64,000 nucleotides of DNA from Algoriphagus sp. (GTDB lineage Bacteria; Bacteroidota; Bacteroidia; Cytophagales; Cyclobacteriaceae): the NCBI RefSeq assembly GCF_030694375.1, contig NZ_JAUXYL010000046.1:225964-289963 (forward strand). Direction: 5' to 3'. The notes below the pieces were generated by a model. That model saw nothing but the letters and a program-made list of their open reading frames with translations. It made no database searches and was not told where the DNA came from. How positions within the stretch are numbered: position 1 is the stretch's first letter; every line of letters starts with the position of its first letter. This document shows positions 33,248-42,525 of this stretch, one piece after another. The position numbers were made by a program, and so were the translations under genes.

Positions 33248-34621
33248 TTGTCTAAAGTAAAAACCACCTTTTTCTGTCAAAACTGCGGAGCGCAGAGCCC
33301 TAAATGGATCGGCCGTTGTCCTGCATGTGGAGAATGGAATACTTACGTAGAAGAAATTGTCCAAAAGGAGGAAACAGGAAAAGGAAGTTGGAAACCTCAA
33401 GGCGCCGGGACCAAAAAGGCCAATGCGCCTAAGAAAATCCACGAAGTAAATTACGAGGCCCAAGCCCGCTGGATCACCGGAGATCCTGAGCTCGATCGGG
33501 TGTTGGGTGGAGGAATTGTCCCGGGATCATTGGTCTTGATCGGGGGCGAACCCGGTATCGGAAAGTCCACGCTGATGCTTCAGATCGCTTTGATACTGAA
33601 AGGAAGAACAATTCTGTACGTATCAGGAGAAGAAAGTGAAGCCCAAATCAAGATGCGGGCAGATCGGATGGAGGCAAAAAATCCGGATTGCTATGTACTA
33701 TCGGAAACAAATACACAGCAGATTTTTCAGCAGATAGAAATACTCAAACCTGATTTGTTGGTCATTGACTCCATCCAAACTTTAAACAGCCAATTTGTAG
33801 AATCAGCCGCGGGTTCGGTTTCTCAGGTTCGAGAATGCACCGCTGAGCTGATGAAATTCGCCAAAGAAACCGGCACTCCGGTTTTTTTGATTGGCCATAT
33901 CACGAAAGATGGTTCGATTGCAGGGCCCAAAGTCCTCGAACACATGGTGGACACCGTTTTGCAATTTGAAGGAGATCGGCATTTGACTTATCGGATTCTG
34001 CGGACATCAAAAAACCGATTTGGATCCACGCATGAACTTGGTATCTACGAGATGCGAGCTGAGGGACTTCGATCGGTCGCCAATCCTTCAGAGATTTTGC
34101 TGACGCAGCGTGAGGAAGTACTCAATGGTGTCGCCATTGGAGCGATGATGGAAGGAAATCGGCCCTTACTTATTGAAATTCAGTCTTTGGTCAGTCCGGC
34201 GACTTATGGTACACCTCAGCGAAGTAGTACCGGTCATGATGCCAAGCGACTAAATATGCTGCTGGCGGTATTGGAAAAGCGTGGAGGTATGAAACTTGGG
34301 CAGCAGGATGTGTTTTTGAATGTCGCGGGAGGTTTGCGAGTGGACGACCCGGGTTTGGATTTGGCGGTTTGTGCTTCGCTGATTTCCAGTTATGAGGATA
34401 CTCCTGTCTCGGAGCATATTTCCTTCGCAGGAGAAGTGGGTTTGGGAGGAGAGATTCGGGCGGTGTCACGTATTGAAAACCGGATCGCTGAAGCAGAAAA
34501 ATTAGGCTTCAAGAAAATCATGGTGTCCAAGTATGCAGTGAAAGGTTTGGACCTGAAGAAATTCAAGATACAAATCCTCCAAGTGAGTAAGTTGGAGGAG
34601 ATGTATCAGTTGATTTTTTAA
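33248..34621 (+). CDS. radA: DNA repair protein RadA (Sms)
   Basis: A 457-aa RecA-like recombination and branch-migration ATPase. The N-terminal C4 zinc finger is CQNCGAQSPKWIGRCPACG, the P-loop GGEPGIGKSTL, and the RadA-specific motif SKNRFGS follows. The C-terminal third is a Lon-protease-like domain (FLNVAGGLRVDDPGLDLA, SFAGEVGLGGEIR) without the catalytic serine. The start is a TTG at 33248-33250 (reading SKVKTTFFC after the initiator); no ATG lies closer to the conserved zinc finger. Confidence 0.95.
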   Translation: MSKVKTTFFCQNCGAQSPKWIGRCPACGEWNTYVEEIVQKEETGKGSWKPQGAGTKKANAPKKIHEVNYEAQARWITGDPELDRVLGGGIVPGSLVLIGGEPGIGKSTLMLQIALILKGRTILYVSGEESEAQIKMRADRMEAKNPDCYVLSETNTQQIFQQIEILKPDLLVIDSIQTLNSQFVESAAGSVSQVRECTAELMKFAKETGTPVFLIGHITKDGSIAGPKVLEHMVDTVLQFEGDRHLTYRILRTSKNRFGSTHELGIYEMRAEGLRSVANPSEILLTQREEVLNGVAIGAMMEGNRPLLIEIQSLVSPATYGTPQRSSTGHDAKRLNMLLAVLEKRGGMKLGQQDVFLNVAGGLRVDDPGLDLAVCASLISSYEDTPVSEHISFAGEVGLGGEIRAVSRIENRIAEAEKLGFKKIMVSKYAVKGLDLKKFKIQILQVSKLEEMYQLIF

Positions 34622-34692
34622 GATTAGCTACCCTAATATTTACTTGAGGAAGTCTAGCTTTTTTGCAAATTCGAAAGTTAAAATCTTCGTCT

Positions 34693-35061
34693 ATGAAAGC
34701 GCTCCTCACCATTGGTCTTCTTGTCCTTTCCAACACCTTTATGACTTTGGCTTGGTATGGTCACCTGAAATTTGCCGAGTGGAAATGGTTTAACAAACTT
34801 GGATTGGTGTCCATCATTCTGATTAGTTGGGGGATTGCGCTATTTGAATACATTTTTCAGGTTCCTGCCAATAAAATTGGCTTTGCAGGAAATGGAGGTC
34901 CTTTTTCGCTTGTCCAGCTCAAAGTGCTGCAGGAAGTCATCACGCTGGTCATTTTTATGATCTTTAGCCTGATCGCCTTCAAAAACGAAACACTAAAGCT
35001 TAATCACCTGATTGGAGCAATATTCCTGATTTTGGCAGTATATTTTATTTTCAAAAAATAA
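34693..35061 (+). CDS. DMT-family membrane protein (DUF486)
   Basis: A 122-aa protein starting MKALLTIGLLVLSNTFM at the ATG 34693; a TTG start ten codons upstream is possible but less likely. Four hydrophobic segments and the conserved LAWYGHLKF, ISWGIALFEYIFQVPANKIG and FSLVQLKVLQEVITL match DUF486, a small branch of the drug/metabolite transporter superfamily. The substrate is unknown. It lies 11 bp before the sulfatase gene and may be co-transcribed with it. Confidence 0.85.
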   Translation: MKALLTIGLLVLSNTFMTLAWYGHLKFAEWKWFNKLGLVSIILISWGIALFEYIFQVPANKIGFAGNGGPFSLVQLKVLQEVITLVIFMIFSLIAFKNETLKLNHLIGAIFLILAVYFIFKK

Positions 35062-35072
35062 AAGCTTAGCTA

Positions 35073-36830
35073 ATGGTCAGGGTTTTTGCACATTTTCTTT
35101 TAATAGCACTAATTTTTTCCTGTCAGGAAAAACCAATTCGAAGAAAACCAAATGTGATTCTAATACTGACGGATGATCAAGGGTATGGGGATTTGGGTGT
35201 GCATGGAAACACAGCTATTAAAACTCCGGTTTTGGATCAATTTGCATTAGAGTCAGCACAATTTAACCGATTCTATGTCAGTCCGCTTTGCGCACCTACG
35301 CGGGCCAGCTTACTTACAGGAAGGTATCACTTAAGTACCGGTACGATTTCTGTATCCAATGGACTGGAGACTATGGATGCCGAAGAGTATACCTTGGGTG
35401 AGCTTTTCCAGGACAATGGCTATCGCACTGGCCTCTTTGGAAAATGGCATAATGGGCAGCACTATCCGCACCATCCTTTGGCGCAAGGTTTTGATGAATT
35501 TACAGGATTTCTTGCCGGTCACTGGTCTAATTACTTTGATACAGAATTGGAGAAAAATGGAAAAAGCCAAACTTTTCCTGGCTATTTACCTGATGTACTG
35601 ACAGATGAAACCTTGGCTTTTATCGAGGAAAATCAAGACCAGCCGTTTTTCGCATATCTCGCCTTCAATACGCCTCACAGCCCGCACCAAGTTCCTGACG
35701 AATATTTTAACCCATACAAAGCAGCTGGTCTTGATGATGAATTGGCCGCTGTGTATGGTATGATCAGCAATTTAGATCACAACATAGGACGAATATTGGA
35801 AAAGCTAGAAACACTTGGTTTGGAGGAAAATACTTTAGTAATATTTCTGACAGACAATGGTCCAAATGGCAATCGATTCAATGCTCAAATGAAAGGAATC
35901 AAAGGCTCTGTTCATGAAGGAGGAGTACGAGTTCCTTCATTTTGGCGATGGCCGAGCAAAATTGATCCTAGGCTTATCAGTACTCCTGCAGCTCACATTG
36001 ATGTTTTGCCCACCTTGGCGGAACTACTTTCATTAAAATCAAATGGGCGACGAGGAATTGATGGGATCAGTTTGGCAACAGTTCTGAATGGCGAAACACA
36101 GCAAGTGTCCAGACCGATTTTTTCCCATGTTGCCTTTCCACAAAGCGAATTGGGCCCTTTTCCCGGTGCTATCCGCAAAGATTCAATGCTTCTGGCCTTT
36201 TTGCCCTCGGGTGTTGAATTATATGATTTAAAAAATGATCCCGATCAGACAGAAAATCTGGCTTTACAATCTCCTGGAATAACTGAAAAGCTCTCTGAAG
36301 AATACCAGGCCTGGTGGCAAAAAGTGGCTCCTCAGAATCTGGAAGATCGACCGATTCCTGTTTCCAAACAAAGTCCAGAGATCTTTCTGGCTGCTTATGA
36401 AGCGAGGTTCAATGGTGAGATTAGATTTTTTGAAGGGCACGGTTGGGCCCAAGATTGGTTGACCAATTGGAAGAATGATAGTGATAGTATTTATTGGAAA
36501 TTGAATGTCTTAGACTCTGGAGAATTTCAAGTTTGGGTGGAATTTGCCGCTAACGAGTATCAAATAGGCGCAAAGTTTCGTTTGGCTAATGGCTCAAATT
36601 TATTATCCTGGACACTCTCAGAACCCTTTATTTCTAAAACCATCCCAAGTCCGGACCGAGTCCAGCGAAAAGAAGCACCTGAACAAACATGGGAACTCAT
36701 GCCACTTGGCAACATCACGCTAAATGCGGGTCCGCAGACATTGAGAATTACAGCTCAGGATATTCCTAAAGCGGGACTTGGTGATATTTATAGCATAAGA
36801 CTTCGGCCGATTAAGGGAGGACAAAATTAG
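35073..36830 (+). CDS. Sulfatase (arylsulfatase type), lipoprotein
   Basis: A 585-aa sulfatase. A lipobox LIFSC (Cys17) indicates lipid anchoring. The metal site begins with ILTDDQGYGD. The catalytic cysteine C73 lies in LCAPTRASLLTG, the CxPxR-x4-TG motif that is oxidised to formylglycine by an FGE or anSME enzyme (not in this window). FLTDNGPNG and the KGSVHEGGVRVP region complete the core. The last 130 or so residues form an extra beta-rich domain (about 455-585), possibly carbohydrate-binding. It probably removes sulfate from algal or host polysaccharides at the cell surface, although no other glycan-utilisation genes are adjacent. Confidence 0.9.
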   Translation: MVRVFAHFLLIALIFSCQEKPIRRKPNVILILTDDQGYGDLGVHGNTAIKTPVLDQFALESAQFNRFYVSPLCAPTRASLLTGRYHLSTGTISVSNGLETMDAEEYTLGELFQDNGYRTGLFGKWHNGQHYPHHPLAQGFDEFTGFLAGHWSNYFDTELEKNGKSQTFPGYLPDVLTDETLAFIEENQDQPFFAYLAFNTPHSPHQVPDEYFNPYKAAGLDDELAAVYGMISNLDHNIGRILEKLETLGLEENTLVIFLTDNGPNGNRFNAQMKGIKGSVHEGGVRVPSFWRWPSKIDPRLISTPAAHIDVLPTLAELLSLKSNGRRGIDGISLATVLNGETQQVSRPIFSHVAFPQSELGPFPGAIRKDSMLLAFLPSGVELYDLKNDPDQTENLALQSPGITEKLSEEYQAWWQKVAPQNLEDRPIPVSKQSPEIFLAAYEARFNGEIRFFEGHGWAQDWLTNWKNDSDSIYWKLNVLDSGEFQVWVEFAANEYQIGAKFRLANGSNLLSWTLSEPFISKTIPSPDRVQRKEAPEQTWELMPLGNITLNAGPQTLRITAQDIPKAGLGDIYSIRLRPIKGGQN

Positions 36831-36834
36831 AAAA

Positions 36835-38295
36835 ATGAAAACAGATACCACCAAAGAAAACCTTACACTCGACCCGGAGAACTGGGACGCCATGCGCCAA
36901 CTTGGGCATCGGATGATCGATGATCTCTTTGACTACTGGGAAAATATTCGAAATGAAAAAATCTGGAAGCCAATTCCTCAGGAAGTGAAGGAGTTTTTGG
37001 ATCAGCCGATTCCCGAGAAAGGCCAAAATCCCGAGGAAGTGTACCAAGAGTTCAAGCAAAATATTTTCCCTTATAACAAAGGGAATGTCCATCCGCGCTT
37101 TTTTGCATGGATTCAGGGAACGGGTACACCACTTGGTGTCTTGGCGGATTTGCTGGCTTCCGGTATGAATCCCAACGTGGCGATTGGCGAGCATTCAGCC
37201 ATGTACGTGGATCGTCAAGTTGTCAATTGGTGCAAAGAGTTGATGAACTTTCCTGCTGATGCCTCAGGAATTCTGGTCAGTGGCGGTTCGATGGCGAATA
37301 TCACAGCATTGACCGTCGCCAGAAATTCTTTTCGGGATGAAAAAATCCGCCAGAGAGGTCTAAAAGCTGCATCGGCGCAGTTGGTTTTATATTGCTCTAC
37401 AGAGACACATTCCTGCATACAAAAGGCCGCCGAGATTATTGGTTTGGGAACTGATTCCGTACGCAAGATCGGCGTAAACGGCCACTATGAAATGAAAGCA
37501 GATGAGCTGGAATTTCAAATTCAGAGAGATATCGAAGCAGGGCTGCTGCCTTTCTGCATTGTCGGCACATCAGGCACGGTAAATACCGGAGCGATTGATC
37601 CGATGGATGAACTTTTGGCTGTTTCAAAAAAATATGGGCTCTGGTTTCATGTTGACGGAGCTTATGGTGCCCTGGCCAAGCTTGATCCAAAATATGCTGA
37701 TCGACTCAAAGCTATCGAGGAGGCCGATAGTTTGGCGTTTGACCTCCACAAGTGGCTCTATGTGCCTTATGAAGTCGGGTGTACGCTGATCCGCGATGCC
37801 AAAAAACATCGGGACTCCTTTGCGCTCACGCCGAATTATTTGATTCAGGAAAGTAGGGGTCTTTCAGGGGGCTTGGATTCAATCAACAATCATGGATTTG
37901 AGCTATCACGGGGATTCAAAGCGCTTAAGATCTGGATGTCGCTTAAAGAACATGGCCGAGAGAAATATGCACAGATGATTGCCCAAAACAATCGGCAGGC
38001 AGAATATCTGGCAGATTTGGTGAACAAGAGTCCAGATTTGGAACTGATGGCACCTGTTTCCATGAGCATTACCTGTTTTCGAATGATCAAACTGGGTTAT
38101 ACTGAAAATCAGCTAAGGGAGCTAAATCGGGAGATTTTACTTCGGCTTCAGGAAGAGGGAATTGCCTCGCCGAGTTCTACCATTCTAAACGGGAAATACA
38201 CTTTGCGGATCGCCAATGTAAATCAGCGGACGCAAATGGGCGACATGGATTTGCTGATCAGGGAAGTGTTGAGAATAGGCTCTGAAATTCAATGA
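36835..38295 (+). CDS. PLP-dependent group II decarboxylase (aromatic-L-amino-acid decarboxylase-like)
   Basis: A 486-aa fold-type I PLP enzyme. The cofactor lysine is K306 in DLHKWLYVPYEVG, D274 of HVDGAYG pairs with the pyridine nitrogen, and H192 in ETHSCIQKA stacks on the ring. The N-terminal helical arm WDAMRQLGHRMIDDLFDYW fits the aromatic-amino-acid or tyrosine/tryptophan decarboxylase branch. The exact amino acid cannot be fixed by eye. It lies 4 bp after the sulfatase stop, so they may share a transcript. Confidence 0.88.
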   Translation: MKTDTTKENLTLDPENWDAMRQLGHRMIDDLFDYWENIRNEKIWKPIPQEVKEFLDQPIPEKGQNPEEVYQEFKQNIFPYNKGNVHPRFFAWIQGTGTPLGVLADLLASGMNPNVAIGEHSAMYVDRQVVNWCKELMNFPADASGILVSGGSMANITALTVARNSFRDEKIRQRGLKAASAQLVLYCSTETHSCIQKAAEIIGLGTDSVRKIGVNGHYEMKADELEFQIQRDIEAGLLPFCIVGTSGTVNTGAIDPMDELLAVSKKYGLWFHVDGAYGALAKLDPKYADRLKAIEEADSLAFDLHKWLYVPYEVGCTLIRDAKKHRDSFALTPNYLIQESRGLSGGLDSINNHGFELSRGFKALKIWMSLKEHGREKYAQMIAQNNRQAEYLADLVNKSPDLELMAPVSMSITCFRMIKLGYTENQLRELNREILLRLQEEGIASPSSTILNGKYTLRIANVNQRTQMGDMDLLIREVLRIGSEIQ

Positions 38296-38371
38296 ACAAG
38301 CTTTTGATGTGGTTTTGTCTGAAAATTTGGCTCAATTTTCGCTAATTTTCCACCAAACTTTTAAAATCAAC

Positions 38372-38815
38372 ATGAAAAAAATCAAACTATTCGCTCTTGT
38401 TTTGGGCATTTCTCTTTTGGCTTCAGTGAAGTCTCATGCTCAGGAAATCGGTCTTCGATTTGGAGATTTTTATGGTAACAACGTCGCTATTGACGGAGTA
38501 TTTGCTCTCGGTGAATTTAGCAGGATTCACGCTGACGTCAGTTTCGGAGGAAATGGTCTGGGAATTGACGCACTTTGGAACCCGATCTATGCTGATATTC
38601 CGGATACGGATTTCCAATGGTATGCCGGTTTTGGACCTTCCGTTTATCTCTCTGAGAATTTTAGACTCGGAGCAGCCGCAGAGGTTGGAGCCGAATATGC
38701 ATTTTCTGAAGTTCCGATTACCATAGGATTGGATTTCAGGCCCTATCTGTTCTTAGTGGAGGTGACCGAGTTTAGAGCCGGTTTTGGATTAAATGTCCGT
38801 TGGAGATTGAAGTAA
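38372..38815 (+). CDS. Small outer-membrane beta-barrel-like protein
   Basis: A 147-aa exported protein starting MKKIKLFALVLGISLLAS at 38372; an in-frame start 21 codons upstream would precede the signal peptide and is rejected. The signal peptide ends near SHAQ. The mature part alternates polar and hydrophobic residues with many aromatic strand ends (IGLRFGDFYGNNVAIDGVF, WYAGFGPSVYL, FRAGFGLNVRWRLK), as in 8-stranded outer-membrane barrels. The function is unknown. A perfect terminator follows the stop. Confidence 0.75.
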   Translation: MKKIKLFALVLGISLLASVKSHAQEIGLRFGDFYGNNVAIDGVFALGEFSRIHADVSFGGNGLGIDALWNPIYADIPDTDFQWYAGFGPSVYLSENFRLGAAAEVGAEYAFSEVPITIGLDFRPYLFLVEVTEFRAGFGLNVRWRLK

Positions 38816-38837
38816 AGTTTATAAATCTATAGCTCTC

Positions 38838-38862
38838 GCCGTCTGACACAGACGGCTTTTTT
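38838..38862 (+). terminator. Intrinsic terminator directly abutting the next start codon
   Basis: GCCGTCTG (38838-38845), loop ACA and CAGACGGC (38849-38856) form a perfect 8-bp stem followed by T6. The T run leads straight into the ATG of the YdeI-like gene at 38863, so the hairpin occupies that gene's 5' untranslated region. Confidence 0.9.
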
Positions 38863-39324
38863 ATGGAACAAATCATCGAAGGAGAGTTTTTTCTGGAAAG
38901 ATTTCCCGGTAAGGGAGGCTGGACTTTGATTCGAATACCGATTTCAATTTTACCCTCGGGAAAGGCTTTTGGAATGCTGAAAGTCTGTGGGTCAATCGAT
39001 GGATTTGAATTTGAAGGAAAGCACCTCATGCCTATGGGAGATGGATTTTTATTTATGCCGATTGCCAAGCCAATCCGACAAGCCATAGGAAAAGAAGAAG
39101 GAGATAAAGTCCTCTTCAAACTCTTTCGGGATGAAATACCCACCACCATTCCAGACGAATTAATAGCCTGTCTCGAAGATGACCCCGGTAAACTCCCGAT
39201 TTTCAGAAACCTCAGTGATGCAGCTCAAAAGCAATGGATCGAGTATATCTACACGGCAAATTCTGAGGAGGCGAAAGCTAACCGAATTGTCAAATTGCTG
39301 GCTGAACTCGGAACTTTGACTTAA
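38863..39324 (+). CDS. YdeI/OmpD-associated family protein (DUF1905 + OmdA)
   Basis: A 153-aa protein. The N-terminal DUF1905 domain (about 3-95) reads FFLERFPGKGGWTLIRIP, then GSIDGFEFEGKHLMPMGDG, and the C-terminal OmdA-like part contains DDPGKLPIFRNLSDAAQKQW and EEAKANRI. The family is linked to bacteriocin or antimicrobial-peptide tolerance in a few species, but its biochemical role is unclear. The start codon lies immediately behind a terminator, so its expression depends on readthrough or a promoter inside the barrel gene. The 3' end overlaps the TonB receptor gene by 4 bp. Confidence 0.85.
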   Translation: MEQIIEGEFFLERFPGKGGWTLIRIPISILPSGKAFGMLKVCGSIDGFEFEGKHLMPMGDGFLFMPIAKPIRQAIGKEEGDKVLFKLFRDEIPTTIPDELIACLEDDPGKLPIFRNLSDAAQKQWIEYIYTANSEEAKANRIVKLLAELGTLT

Positions 39325-41723
39325 AATTCAATGATTATCCCAACAGTTGGTAAAATAGTACCTGCGGTGTTGGACAGTAATTTCAATTGATAGCGTGAAG
39401 GATCATTGGGATCTACCAAGATACTTCCATTACTGGCTCTGACAGGAATCAGGAGGGGAACCTGCTCCGCTTGGAAATTATAGAGATTTTGGATGTCCAC
39501 GTACCAGTTGAGATTCCATCGCTTGAAGAAGTATTTTTTGTCGATCCTAAGATCTAACTGATGGAAAGGATCCAGTCGGATGGCATTGATTTGATTGAAA
39601 TCTAAGATTCCCGAGTTTCTCAAATCCCAATTGCTGATCAGGCTGGATTCCTCCGGGTTAAATGGGGTGTAGGGTGTTCCGCCAAGAAATCTCCATCTAG
39701 TCCCAATTTCCCAATTTTTGCCAAATCTCTTCCCCGCTGTCAAACTCACAATAAACTTATTGTCCCATGAGGATGGTACAAATCCAGTGGTATTTGGATT
39801 GGTAAACTCACTTCTGACCAGAGTCAGTGCAGCGATTCCGTAGAAGTCTTTGAAGAGGCGCTGTTGCGCCAGAAACTCCAATCCATACGCCCTTCCTTCT
39901 GCATCGGAAACTACAGGCTCGTTTCCAATTACCCCAAAATCGGCGCCTAAATTGGCAAGAGCGATTCCATTTCGGATCGAAGTCGGATAATAGCTATATT
40001 TTTTATAAAACGCTTCGGCAGTAAACCTTCGGTTTTTTTCGGGAACAAGAAATTCAATTCCGGCGATGAGTTGTGAATTTCGGATGAACCGAACATCATT
40101 TTCTCGATTTTCCAATTCTCCTTCATCGTTTCTAAATCCCAGCACGGTATAGGCGGGCTTTTGGTAATATATGCCTGCGTTTGCTGTTGCAAATAAATTG
40201 GGTCTGAGTTGATAAGAAGCGGAAATTCTTGGGCTGATTTGGTTGAAGGGATTAGCGGCCGTCTCCGAAAAGTCCGCCCCATCCATTCGAACCCCTCCAG
40301 TCAACAGAAGGCGATCTTGATAGAAGTTTTTACTTCCTGAAATAAAGATTCCGTATTGACTGAAGAAGGAGGTGGACTCTATATCAATCACTCCGCCCGA
40401 ACTTGCAAGTGTAGCCCTGTCGAAATTACGGATGAAATAGCGGGAATATTGATAATTCATCCCGTATTTGATCGTGTAGCCCTTTCCAAAGATGCTGTTT
40501 TCAGCCCGGAATTTATTTTCAGACTCCTGAGAGCTGTAGTCAAAAAGAAGGTTTGCCACCGAGCTGTTGTCGTTTCCGGCAAATTTGATGGACTGATTGT
40601 TTAGCATGTTCCGGCTGAGCACAAAAGTCCAAAAGCCATTCGCACGGAAACGTTTCAATTTAAGTCCAGTGACATAATTCCATTGAGTTTGGATAGGTAG
40701 CACATCCAGTAAGTAAAGACGGTTTTCGCGGTCCTCCTCCGTTTCTTTGTCAGGAATATCTTGGTTCAACTCAAAATTGTCAATCGCACCCAGTCCGATG
40801 AAAGTCAATTCGGTTTTGTCGTTCAGTTTTGTTGTGGTCTTGAGCTGAAAGTCATTGAAGGTCGGGAGAAAGGGTAAGCCCAAAAGCCTGAATAATCCCT
40901 GCAGGTAGGATCTTCTAGCTGAAAGGGAGTAGGTGGTTTTTTCAGAAATAGGGCCTTCATTAGAAAGTGTCAACTCCGAAGCTCCCACGGTTACTTGGGT
41001 TGCCATTTTATCCCGCCGACCGTCTTTGAGTTGGATTTCGAAGAAAGAACTCAGTGCGTCCATCCGGTTTGCAGGGAATCCTCCTGCGATGAGATCCAGG
41101 TTTTTGATCAGGTTTACATTTAGAATTCCTACCGGACCGCCTGAGGAGCCTTGTGTAGAGAAGTGATTGATGACCGGTACTTCGATCTCATCTACATAGA
41201 ATTTATTCTCGTTTGGTGCTCCTCCTCGGATCAGGATATCATTTCGGAAACTTGGAGTACTCGCGACCCCAGGGAAAGCTTGGATTACTCGTGAGATATC
41301 CCGATTACCTCCCGGATAGCGTTCGATTTCATTGGTGTTGAGTTTTCTTACCGAAAGTGGAGTTTCCTCTGATCGGGTAAAATCACTGGTAATGACTACC
41401 TCGCTAAGATCAGATGCCGACTCGGCCAGTTCAAAATCCAACTGAACTGCTCTAGCCAGGGTAATTTGGACTTCGAAAGCTGTGGAGGTTTTGTATCCCA
41501 CGAAACTTGCACGCACATTGTAAAGTCCAGGAGGCACTGCTTTGATTTCATAAAGTCCATTTTCATCGGTGATTGCACCTAAGTCAGTATTTAAAATCAA
41601 TACATTGGCAAAAGCAACGGGTTGATTATTGACAGGATTGAAGACTTTACCTTTGATGGTTCCCTGTGAAAAAACCTGAAATGGGATAATAAAAAGAACT
41701 AGTAAAATCAGTCTGAAAGTCAT
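39321..41723 (-). CDS. TonB-dependent receptor with carboxypeptidase-like regulatory domain
   Basis: An 800-aa outer-membrane receptor. Signal peptide (about 1-19), then a CarboxypepD_reg-like domain (about 22-105, GTIKGKVFNPVNNQPVAFAN), a plug domain (about 125-235, with PGVASTPSFRNDILIRGG) and a long beta barrel ending in a hydrophobic strand VGIIIEF, the usual C-terminal signal for BamA. It is not the SusC type: there is no SusD partner next to it. The ligand is unknown. It is a single gene upstream of the carotenoid operon end on the same strand. Confidence 0.9.
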   Translation of the reverse strand: MTFRLILLVLFIIPFQVFSQGTIKGKVFNPVNNQPVAFANVLILNTDLGAITDENGLYEIKAVPPGLYNVRASFVGYKTSTAFEVQITLARAVQLDFELAESASDLSEVVITSDFTRSEETPLSVRKLNTNEIERYPGGNRDISRVIQAFPGVASTPSFRNDILIRGGAPNENKFYVDEIEVPVINHFSTQGSSGGPVGILNVNLIKNLDLIAGGFPANRMDALSSFFEIQLKDGRRDKMATQVTVGASELTLSNEGPISEKTTYSLSARRSYLQGLFRLLGLPFLPTFNDFQLKTTTKLNDKTELTFIGLGAIDNFELNQDIPDKETEEDRENRLYLLDVLPIQTQWNYVTGLKLKRFRANGFWTFVLSRNMLNNQSIKFAGNDNSSVANLLFDYSSQESENKFRAENSIFGKGYTIKYGMNYQYSRYFIRNFDRATLASSGGVIDIESTSFFSQYGIFISGSKNFYQDRLLLTGGVRMDGADFSETAANPFNQISPRISASYQLRPNLFATANAGIYYQKPAYTVLGFRNDEGELENRENDVRFIRNSQLIAGIEFLVPEKNRRFTAEAFYKKYSYYPTSIRNGIALANLGADFGVIGNEPVVSDAEGRAYGLEFLAQQRLFKDFYGIAALTLVRSEFTNPNTTGFVPSSWDNKFIVSLTAGKRFGKNWEIGTRWRFLGGTPYTPFNPEESSLISNWDLRNSGILDFNQINAIRLDPFHQLDLRIDKKYFFKRWNLNWYVDIQNLYNFQAEQVPLLIPVRASNGSILVDPNDPSRYQLKLLSNTAGTILPTVGIIIEF

Positions 41724-41804
41724 TTGAAAGCTGGCTTAGAAGTACAATTAAAAATCACTCAGAAAGTTTGTTTCTCCTTGAAAATTTGACAAAAATCAAC
41801 GGAA

Positions 41805-42509
41805 TTACGCCGTTTGTTGCTCTTTTACTCTCCATAGTCTCCACCAAGGGGTACCGGGGGAGTCGTGGTGTTCGAAATGATATCCGAAAAAATAGCAGGT
41901 AATAAATGCCCAAACATGATTTTTTGATTGGGAGTTTGAGTGGTGCCTGTTTGTACTTTCACCCATGTGGGGCAGGTAGGTTCCAAAGTAGAATAACTGA
42001 AGGGTAGAAAGGATTGCGGGGACCATCCAGAACACGATTAGGTTTTCTGTTGGAATAAAAAGCTTCAATATGTTGAATGTAACAGCCATAAGGAGAAACT
42101 GCCAAATGGTGATGTATTGTCTGATAAAACTAAAATACCAAACCAAGAAATTGCCTGAAGCATGATAGTCCGGATCTTTTTCGGTAGCTACAAACCGATG
42201 ATGTTCGTGATGTTTTGGGAATAGTCTCCAATAGAAATTGTAAGAAAAGAGCAAGGCCGCAATCCATCCGGTTAGTCTGTTCCAATTTTTATTGGAAGAA
42301 ACAATCCCATGCATTGCATCATGTGCGGTAATAAAAAGCCCGGTGTAAAGGTGCATTTGAACCAATATCCCAAGGTATACCAGCGGATTTTTCCAGTTGA
42401 TTTCAATAGAAAGCAGAAAAACCAGTGATATGGCCCATAAAAAGATTATTCCCCAGCCGATCAAAAGACCTTTTGGATCCAAGCCTTTGGAAGTGATGGC
42501 CGTATTCAT
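41805..42509 (-). CDS. crtW: Beta-carotene ketolase CrtW-type (fatty acid desaturase superfamily)
   Basis: A 234-aa di-iron membrane enzyme that should add the 4-keto group to a beta-ionone ring. Histidine clusters are as in CrtW: ITAHDAMHG, PKHHEHHRFVATEKDPDYH, and GYHFEHHDSPGTPWWRLW. The spacing and the final PWWRLW distinguish it from CrtZ and from fatty-acid desaturases. It is the last gene of the main carotenoid operon, 16 bp after ispH. Confidence 0.88.
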   Translation of the reverse strand: MNTAITSKGLDPKGLLIGWGIIFLWAISLVFLLSIEINWKNPLVYLGILVQMHLYTGLFITAHDAMHGIVSSNKNWNRLTGWIAALLFSYNFYWRLFPKHHEHHRFVATEKDPDYHASGNFLVWYFSFIRQYITIWQFLLMAVTFNILKLFIPTENLIVFWMVPAILSTLQLFYFGTYLPHMGESTNRHHSNSQSKNHVWAFITCYFFGYHFEHHDSPGTPWWRLWRVKEQQTA

Positions 42510-42525
42510 GGCTTGTTGTGTTTAA

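Noticed and set aside
39321..41723. SusC-type glycan importer linked to the sulfatase
   Set aside because: No SusD gene is present, the barrel is shorter than SusC (about 1000 aa), and the sulfatase is on the other strand several genes away.
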